From an uncultured Collinsella sp. (GTDB lineage: Bacteria > Actinomycetota > Coriobacteriia > Coriobacteriales > Coriobacteriaceae): a stretch of 11,167 bases of DNA. Each line of letters starts with the position of its first letter. Positions within the stretch are counted from its first letter, which is position 1. The translations under genes were made by a program, and so were the position numbers. A model generated the notes under the pieces. It did no database searches. It worked only from the letters and a program-made list of their open reading frames with translations, and was not told the DNA's origin. Where the stretch lies: positions 1 through 11,167 of the forward strand of contig CAKUFW010000063.1 in the NCBI GenBank assembly GCA_934650975.1, written 5' to 3'. Below, in pieces: positions 6,694 to 11,167 of this stretch.

Positions 6694-6749
6694 TCCGGGA
6701 CATGCTTGAGGCCCGCGGCGGCCACGGTCGCCACGGGACTGATTGGAGA

Positions 6750-6786
6750 GGCGGGTCATCTCTTGTGGGAGATGGCCCGCCTTTTT
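6750..6786 (+). terminator. Strong intrinsic terminator of the pst operon
   Basis: A 13-bp stem (6750-6762 with 6769-6781, one T-G pair at 6756/6775) closes a 6-nt loop and is followed directly by TTTTT at 6782-6786. It ends the pst transcript 57 bp after pstB. The rest of the 207-bp gap before the ABC-F gene holds a GGGGAC-containing segment and the leader of the next gene. Confidence 0.92.
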
Positions 6787-6812
6787 GTGTCGCTGTCGGC
6801 TTTCGACCTGCC

Positions 6813-6831
6813 AAAAGGGGACAGGCGCCTT
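6813..6831 (+). repeat. Possible degenerate copy of the GGGGAC...CCTT repeat
   Basis: AAAAGGGGACAGGCGCCTT shares the GGGGAC core and the trailing CCTT with the repeats at 2748-2767 and 9545-9590, and it also sits between two operons. The similarity is partial, so membership in the family is tentative. Confidence 0.3.
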
Positions 6832-6900
6832 CGTGATGGTTTGGGGTGGTGCTCGCTGCTATCATGGACAACGTTGAATTTCTACGAAGGAGCAGGGCAT

Positions 6901-8760
6901 ATGGCGATTCTTTTGGGATGCGATTCCGTCAGCCTAGAGTTTCCCACCAAGCATATTTTCGATAGCGTGACGCTCGGCGTGGGCGAGGGCGACCGTATTG
7001 GTATTGTCGGCAAAAACGGTGACGGCAAGTCGACGTTGCTGAGCGTGCTCGCGGGCACGTTGGAGCCCGACGACGGTCGCGTGACGCATCGCCGCGGCAC
7101 CACGATCGGCCTGCTCGGCCAAAAGGACCAGCTTGTCGATACCGATACCGTGCATCATGCCGTCGTGGGCGACACGCCCGAGTACGAGTGGGCGTCGAGC
7201 CCCCGCACGCGCCAGATTCTTGCCGGCCTCATCAGCGATGTGCCCTGGGAGGGCACGGTGGGCGAGCTTTCGGGTGGCCAGCGCCGCCGCGTGGATCTCG
7301 CGCGCCTGCTGATCGGCGACTACGATGTGCTCATGCTCGACGAGCCCACCAACCACCTGGATATGCGCACCATCAACTGGCTCGCGCGCCATCTTAAGGC
7401 CCGCTGGCAGCGCGGCCAGGGCGCCATGCTCGTGGTCACGCACGACCGCTGGTTCTTGGATGAGGTCTGCACCAGTATGTGGGAAGTCCACGACGGCCAG
7501 GTCGATCCCTTCGAGGGCGGCTACTCGGCATACATCCTGCAGCGCGTGGAGCGCGACCGCATGGCCGCCGTCACCGAGGAGCGCCGCCGCAACATGGCAC
7601 GCAAGGAGCTCGCGTGGCTGAGCCGCGGCGCCCAGGCCCGTTCCACCAAGCCCAAGTTTCGCGTGGAGGCAGCCCGCGAGCTCATCGCCGACGTGCCGCC
7701 CGTGCGCGACGAGCTGGAACTCAAGCGACTTGCCGTGAGCCGCCTGGGCAAGCAGGTCATCGACGTGATCGACGTTGACGCCGGTTATGCGGACACCGAC
7801 GGCGCGCCCAAGCAGGTGCTCTCCGACGTGACCTGGCTCATCGGCGCGGGCGACCGCTATGGCCTGCTGGGCGAGAACGGCGCCGGCAAGTCCACGCTGC
7901 TCGACGTGATCCAGGGCAAGATCGCGCCCCTGCGCGGCCGCGTGAAGATTGGCCAGACGGTGCGCTTTGGCGTGCTGTCGCAGCAGCTCGAGGAGCTTGA
8001 GCCCTTTATGGGTGACACGATCCGCGAGGTGCTCGGCAACTACAAGAAGTATTACGTCATCGACGGCAAGGAGACTTCGCCCGAGAAGCTCTGCGAGCGC
8101 CTGGGCTTTACGACGCAGCAGCTCTGGAGCCGCATCGGCGACCTTTCGGGCGGCCAGCGCCGCCGCTTGTCGCTGCTGCTGACGATTCTGGACGAGCCCA
8201 ACGTGCTTATCCTGGACGAGCCTGGCAACGACCTCGATACCGACATGCTGGCGATTGTCGAGGACCTGCTCGACGGCTGGCCGGGCACGCTGATCCTAGT
8301 GACGCACGACCGCTTTTTGATGGAGCGCGTAACCGACCAGCAGTGGGCGCTGCTCGATGGCCATCTGACGCATATGCCCGGCGGCGTCGACCAGTACCTG
8401 CGCCTGTGCAACGCTACGGCCGAGGGCGAGCCCGTGGGTGCGCCGAGCGCCAAGACCGGCACGTTCGACACCGGTGCCGCGGCAGCTGCGGCCGAAAAGC
8501 CCAAGTCGAGCGGCCAGCCCAATGGCCTTTCCAACGCCGAGCGCCAGAAGCTCCGCCGCGAGGTGAGCTCGCTCGAGCGCAAGATGGAAACGCAGCGCGC
8601 TCGCGTGGAGGAGGCCGAGGCCGCGATGGCTCAGGTCGACCCCACCAACTACACGGCGCTCGGCGAGCAGCAGGCAAAGATCGACGAGGCCCACGCCGCC
8701 ATGGACGAGCTGGAGATGGCGTGGCTCGAGGCGAGCGAGAAGCTCGAGGGCGAGGAGTAG
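6901..8760 (+). CDS. ABC-F family ATPase, Uup-like
   Basis: This is a soluble tandem-ABC protein of 619 residues without membrane segments, as expected for ABC-F factors that act on ribosomes. Domain 1 has Walker A GKNGDGKST (37-45), signature LSGGQ (123-127) and Walker B MLDEPTNHLD (D147/E148). Domain 2 has Walker A GENGAGKST (324-332), signature LSGGQ (415-419) and Walker B LILDEPGNDLD (D439/E440). The inter-domain linker with ELAWLSRGAQARSTKPK resembles Uup rather than EttA. A charged C-terminal coiled coil spans about 535-619, another Uup trait. Uup in E. coli affects precise transposon excision and ribosome function; the role here is inferred. The ATG at 6901 follows AAGGAGC; the in-frame extension back to 6706 crosses the pst terminator and is not coding. 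G442 replaces the usual Thr in the second Walker B, probably a lineage variant. Confidence 0.92.
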   Translation: MAILLGCDSVSLEFPTKHIFDSVTLGVGEGDRIGIVGKNGDGKSTLLSVLAGTLEPDDGRVTHRRGTTIGLLGQKDQLVDTDTVHHAVVGDTPEYEWASSPRTRQILAGLISDVPWEGTVGELSGGQRRRVDLARLLIGDYDVLMLDEPTNHLDMRTINWLARHLKARWQRGQGAMLVVTHDRWFLDEVCTSMWEVHDGQVDPFEGGYSAYILQRVERDRMAAVTEERRRNMARKELAWLSRGAQARSTKPKFRVEAARELIADVPPVRDELELKRLAVSRLGKQVIDVIDVDAGYADTDGAPKQVLSDVTWLIGAGDRYGLLGENGAGKSTLLDVIQGKIAPLRGRVKIGQTVRFGVLSQQLEELEPFMGDTIREVLGNYKKYYVIDGKETSPEKLCERLGFTTQQLWSRIGDLSGGQRRRLSLLLTILDEPNVLILDEPGNDLDTDMLAIVEDLLDGWPGTLILVTHDRFLMERVTDQQWALLDGHLTHMPGGVDQYLRLCNATAEGEPVGAPSAKTGTFDTGAAAAAAEKPKSSGQPNGLSNAERQKLRREVSSLERKMETQRARVEEAEAAMAQVDPTNYTALGEQQAKIDEAHAAMDELEMAWLEASEKLEGEE

Positions 8761-8766
8761 GCGAGG

Positions 8767-9537
8767 ATGATCAAGGCCGCATTTTTCGATATCGACGGCA
8801 CGCTGCTGAGCTTTAAGACGCACCGGATTCCGGCGTCGGCGCAGCGGGTACTCGACAGCTTTCACGAGCAGGGGATCGCGTGCGTGATCGCCACGGGCCG
8901 TCCGACCTACCAGATGCCGGACTGGCTGTTCGACCTGGGCTGGGATGCGTACATTACGCTCTCGGGCCAGCACTGCTTTGATACCGAGGGGGTTTACCGC
9001 AGCTGTCCGATTGATCCGGACGACGTTGCGGTGATCGTGGACCAGGTGGCCGAGGGGCGCTACGACTCGCTGTGTATGCAGGGCGAGAACTCGTTTGTGA
9101 ACCGCCTGTCCGAGCGCGTGGTGACGGCCGGTAGCAACGCGGGAATCGTCTACCACGAGGAGCCGTTTGAGCACGCTTTTGACGCGCCGGTTTACCAGTT
9201 CTGCGCCTTTGTGGACCCGGCCGACGAGCATATCGTGACCGATGCCGTGTCGCATTCGCTCACTACGCGCTGGTGCGATCTGTTCTGCGATATTATTCCT
9301 GCTAAGGGCGGCAAGGACCTGGGCGTGGCGGCGACGCTGGAGCGCCTGGGCATCGACGCGAGCGAGGCGATCGCCTTTGGCGACGGCGAGAACGACCTGT
9401 CGATGTTTTCGGCTGTGGGCACAAGTGTGGCCATGGGCAACGCGCAGGAGACCGTGAAAGCCGCCGCGACCTACGTGACAACTGCCGTAGACGACGATGG
9501 CATCTACAACGCCGCCAAGCACTTTGGCCTGATCTAG
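8767..9537 (+). CDS. Cof-type HAD-IIB phosphatase
   Basis: The 256-residue soluble protein is a HAD hydrolase with a type IIB cap. Motif I is FFDIDGT (D8 and D10), motif II is ATGR (T43), the motif III lysine is K183 in GGKDLG, and motif IV is FGDGENDLSMF (D206, D210). The C-terminal pattern VAMGNAQETVKAAATYVT...DDDGIYNA is characteristic of Cof/YbiV-like proteins, which dephosphorylate sugar phosphates, FMN or cofactors such as pyridoxal phosphate; the substrate cannot be told. The start lies 6 bp after the ABC-F stop codon with GGCGAGG before it, so the two genes are very likely one operon. Their functional link is unknown. It is not closely related to the other HAD gene in the window, which has a different cap type. 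Confidence 0.93.
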   Translation: MIKAAFFDIDGTLLSFKTHRIPASAQRVLDSFHEQGIACVIATGRPTYQMPDWLFDLGWDAYITLSGQHCFDTEGVYRSCPIDPDDVAVIVDQVAEGRYDSLCMQGENSFVNRLSERVVTAGSNAGIVYHEEPFEHAFDAPVYQFCAFVDPADEHIVTDAVSHSLTTRWCDLFCDIIPAKGGKDLGVAATLERLGIDASEAIAFGDGENDLSMFSAVGTSVAMGNAQETVKAAATYVTTAVDDDGIYNAAKHFGLI

Positions 9538-9544
9538 CACCCGG

Positions 9545-9590
9545 CACTTGGGGACGTTCCTTTTCGGCCGGCAGCTGGGGACACTCCTTG
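9545..9590 (+). repeat. Two tandem copies of the TTGGGGAC...TCCTT repeat
   Basis: CACTTGGGGACGTTCCTTTT (9545-9564) is followed 26 bp later by GCAGCTGGGGACACTCCTTG (9571-9590). They share CTGGGGAC/CTTGGGGAC and TCCTT. The first copy is 18/20 identical to 2748-2767. They begin 8 bp after the Cof stop codon and, with the palindrome at 2773-2830, define a dispersed intergenic repeat family. Confidence 0.65.
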
Positions 9591-9630
9591 CGCGCCGTGC
9601 GCCACGAGCCGGGGTGTCGCGCCTCACCCG

Positions 9631-9659
9631 CGTGTTTTGTGAAACACGGCTAACTTTTT
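9631..9659 (+). terminator. Possible weak terminator of the ABC-F / Cof operon
   Basis: CGTGTTT (9631-9637) pairs with AAACACG (9642-9648) around a 4-nt loop, and TTTTT follows at 9655-9659 after a 6-nt gap. The gap before the T-run makes it suboptimal. No better terminator is seen between the Cof gene and the regulator gene. Confidence 0.35.
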
Positions 9660-9663
9660 AGTC
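9648..9663. promoter_or_regulatory. Candidate operator upstream of the metal-dependent regulator
   Basis: GGCTAA-CTTT-TTAGTC is an inverted repeat matching at 5 of 6 positions, and the half-site GGCTAAC recurs at 9721-9727, 26 bp before the regulator start. DtxR-type repressors bind interrupted palindromes containing TTAG/CTAA steps, so autoregulation is plausible. The region 9650-9740 is more AT-rich than its surroundings and probably contains the promoter, though I cannot place -35 and -10 elements convincingly. Confidence 0.35.
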
Positions 9664-9752
9664 AATGTAGTAAGACATGGGCAACTTTTGCGGTAAAGTA
9701 AGCCAAGGAAAGTATCCAAAGGCTAACTAGCAATCATCGCGAAAGGCGGCCC

Positions 9753-10130
9753 ATGGCCCTACGTGAATCTGGAGAAGACTATCTCGAATCGATCTACGTT
9801 CTGTCGCAGCGCCAAGGCACGGTGCGCTCAATCGACGTCGCCGAATACCTGGGTGTGACCAAGGCGAGCGTCTCTAAGGCCATGGCGACGCTGGAGAGCA
9901 GCGGCTATGTCGAAATGGGCAAGCGCGACGTTCATCTGACGGAGCGGGGGCTTGAGGTCGCTCGCCAAATGTGGGAGCGCCACTGCTTTTTTGTAGGGCT
10001 GCTAGAGGACGCAGGCGTAACGCCCGAGGTCGCGTCGCAAGAGGGCTGCCACATGGAGCACTGCCTGAGCGAGGAAAGCTTTGAGAAACTGAGGACGATG
10101 CTGGGTCGGGACAGCGACCGGGATCAGTAG
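9753..10130 (+). CDS. Small DtxR/MntR-family metal-dependent transcriptional regulator
   Basis: This 125-residue protein is a winged-helix DNA-binding repressor activated by a divalent metal. It opens with ESGEDYLESIYVLS, the family signature, followed by the helix-turn-helix (SIDVAEYLGVTKASVSKAMATLESSGYV, about residues 26-53) and wing. Candidate metal ligands by family position are D9, E12, H77, C99, E102 and H103. D9 is MntR-like, whereas C99 in EGCHMEHCLS is DtxR/IdeR-like (MntR of Bacillus has Glu there), so metal preference (Mn, Fe or Zn) is uncertain. The C-terminus ends shortly after the metal helix: no SH3-like domain, and shorter than the 142-residue B. subtilis MntR. GAAAGGCGG precedes the ATG. 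The convergent neighbour is a metal-efflux ATPase gene. Confidence 0.9.
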   Translation: MALRESGEDYLESIYVLSQRQGTVRSIDVAEYLGVTKASVSKAMATLESSGYVEMGKRDVHLTERGLEVARQMWERHCFFVGLLEDAGVTPEVASQEGCHMEHCLSEESFEKLRTMLGRDSDRDQ

Positions 10131-10208
10131 CCCCATCAACTAAGTCCAACTCAGACAAGGAACCCCGCCAGCAAGCGATGCCCAAGAACCGTCAGCGACG
10201 TTAACGCA

Positions 10209-10335
10209 GGCCGGGGCCGTGCTTGGTTTTGAAAACACTCCGCAGCGCGAGGCCCGCCTTTCCGTTGCTCCGCAGGAGCAGGAAAGACGGGCCTCATGCG
10301 CGAGGACGTTTTCAAAACCAAGCACGGCCCCGGCC
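10209..10335. repeat. 127-bp near-perfect inverted repeat (cruciform-forming element)
   Basis: Outer arms 10209-10236 and 10308-10335 are perfectly complementary over 28 bp; the left arm starts GGCCGGGGCCGTGCTTGG and ends TTTTGAAAAC. Inside, after a short asymmetric loop, complementarity resumes: GCGC (10245-10248 / 10298-10301), GAGGCCCG (10249-10256) with CGGGCCTC (10288-10295), CTTTCC (10258-10263) with GGAAAG (10281-10286), and TGCTCC (10266-10271) with GGAGCA (10275-10280), closed by a 3-nt loop. The C/A mismatch 10257/10287 becomes a G-U pair in minus-strand RNA. It lies between two convergent genes, 16 bp from the ATPase stop codon. There is no T-run at either end and no obvious target-site duplication. 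Confidence 0.85.
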
Positions 10336-10351
10336 GGAAGGACCACAGGCG

Positions 10352-11167
10352 CTACAGGTTCTTGACACCCATCGCGCGCATGGCGTTCAGAATGGCGATG
10401 ATCGCCACGCCTACGTCGCCGAACACGGCGAGCCACATGTTGGCAATGCCCAGTGCCGCAAGCACCAGGATCAGCAGCTTAATACCAAGCGCAAAGATGA
10501 TGTTCTGCCAGACAATCGTCATGGTCTTGCGTGCTACGCGAATCGCGCGGGCGATGTTGGACGGCTTGTCGTCCATGAGCACGACGTCGGCTGCCTCGAT
10601 TGCGGCGTCCGAGCCCATGGCGCCCATGGCAATGCCCACATCAGCACGGGTAAGCACCGGTGCGTCGTTGATGCCGTCGCCGACAAAGGCGAGCTTGCCC
10701 TTGCCGCTCTCGCTCGCAAGCAACGCTTCAACACGCTCGACCTTGTCGCCCGGCAGCAGCTGCGCATGGAACTCATCGAGACCGAGCTGCTTGGCCACCT
10801 CAGCCGCTACTTCCTCGCGGTCGCCCGTGAGCATAACGGTGCGCTTGACGCCGGCGGCGTGCAGGTCGCGAATCGTTTGCTCGGCATCGGCCTTAACGGT
10901 ATCGGCGATCACGATGTGGCCGGCGTACGAGCCGTCGACCAGCACGTGCAGGATCGTGCCGACGACCTTGCAATTGGGAGCGTCGACTCCGGCCGCGGCG
11001 AGCATCTTGGCGTTGCCGACGACGACGTGCTTGCCGTCGATGGTTGCCGTTACGCCGTGGCCCGCGTCGTTGGCGGAGTCGCTCACGCGCTTGGGGTCGA
11101 CCTCGCCCTGGTAGGCGGCGCGCACCGACTGCGCGATGGGGTGGTCGGAGAACGACTCGGCTAGGGC
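10352..11167 (-). CDS. Heavy-metal-translocating P1B-type ATPase, Zn/Cd type (C-terminal part)
   Basis: The gene enters from the right window edge; 271 C-terminal residues are visible. They begin in the nucleotide-binding domain with ALAESFSDHPIAQS, where the HP pair is the P1B (CPx) ATPase nucleotide-site signature, and continue through MLTGDREE and VGDGINDAPVLTRAD, the hinge of the phosphorylation domain. Two final membrane segments contain ALGIKLLILV and LAVFGDVGVA; a Lys in the first and an Asp in the second match the ZntA/CadA (P1B-2) pattern rather than the copper ATPase pattern (YN, MxxSS). The protein therefore probably exports Zn, Cd or Pb from the cytoplasm. The DKTGT phosphorylation site, ion-binding CPx motif and N-terminal metal domains lie outside the window. 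The gene converges on the metal-dependent regulator gene. Confidence 0.93.
   Translation of the reverse strand, partial: ALAESFSDHPIAQSVRAAYQGEVDPKRVSDSANDAGHGVTATIDGKHVVVGNAKMLAAAGVDAPNCKVVGTILHVLVDGSYAGHIVIADTVKADAEQTIRDLHAAGVKRTVMLTGDREEVAAEVAKQLGLDEFHAQLLPGDKVERVEALLASESGKGKLAFVGDGINDAPVLTRADVGIAMGAMGSDAAIEAADVVLMDDKPSNIARAIRVARKTMTIVWQNIIFALGIKLLILVLAALGIANMWLAVFGDVGVAIIAILNAMRAMGVKNL

Noticed and set aside
4871..6759. Two minus-strand open frames (325 and 356 codons) opposite pstA and pstB
   Set aside because: They are composition-driven shadows; the second even runs through the pst terminator. The plus-strand frames have complete family motifs.
6706..6900. N-terminal extension of the ABC-F gene back to 6706
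   Set aside because: The extension translates the pst terminator hairpin and intergenic sequence; the ATG at 6901 has a proper ribosome site and begins the ABC domain in the usual way.
8296..9627. Minus-strand open frame (443 codons) opposite the ABC-F and Cof genes
   Set aside because: It spans two well-supported plus-strand genes, is Arg/His/Ala-rich without domain motifs, and is typical of a shadow frame in high-GC DNA.
10223..11164. Plus-strand open frames (313 and 272 codons) opposite the P1B ATPase gene
   Set aside because: The minus-strand frame has the HP, TGD and GDGINDAP motifs; the plus-strand frames are shadows, and one begins inside the inverted repeat.

Overview
The window is high-GC bacterial DNA with an ordinary chromosomal layout. 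The Tat-type lipoprotein PstS, the strong preference for C/G-ending codons, the small DtxR/MntR-type regulator and the 'TTGGGGACGTTCC' repeats scattered between genes fit a Coriobacteriia gut actinobacterium, most likely Collinsella or a close relative. This is a judgement from codon use and gene style, not from a database match.

Layout, left to right. (1) The 5' part of a degV-family fatty-acid-binding protein gene runs off the left edge on the minus strand. It is divergent from a small HAD phosphatase gene of phosphoglycolate-phosphatase type, which is followed by a PepV-like M20 dipeptidase. (2) A 432-bp gene-free stretch (2601-3032) holds a long imperfect hairpin, an intrinsic terminator, a REP-like palindromic repeat, an imperfect 25-bp direct repeat and a short hairpin. 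(3) The phosphate-uptake operon pstS-pstC-pstA-pstB is tightly packed (26-nt gap, 8-nt overlap, ATGA overlap) and ends at a strong intrinsic terminator. No phoU or two-component genes follow it here. (4) A Uup-type ABC-F ATPase and a Cof-type HAD phosphatase lie 6 bp apart and probably form an operon. (5) A small metal-dependent DtxR/MntR-family repressor follows an AT-richer leader with operator-like sequence. (6) A 127-bp, almost fully self-complementary element lies between this regulator and the convergent 3' part of a Zn/Cd-type P1B ATPase gene, which runs off the right edge.

The genes are mainly housekeeping, nutrient-uptake and metal-homeostasis functions. PstS captures phosphate outside the membrane, PstC and PstA form the channel, and PstB powers it. 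The metal regulator and the metal-efflux ATPase are neighbours and could be functionally linked, but nothing in the sequence proves it. I see no new multi-gene system. The most unusual material is non-coding: the 127-bp inverted repeat, the structured element behind the dipeptidase gene, the REP-like family, and the repeats upstream of pstS.
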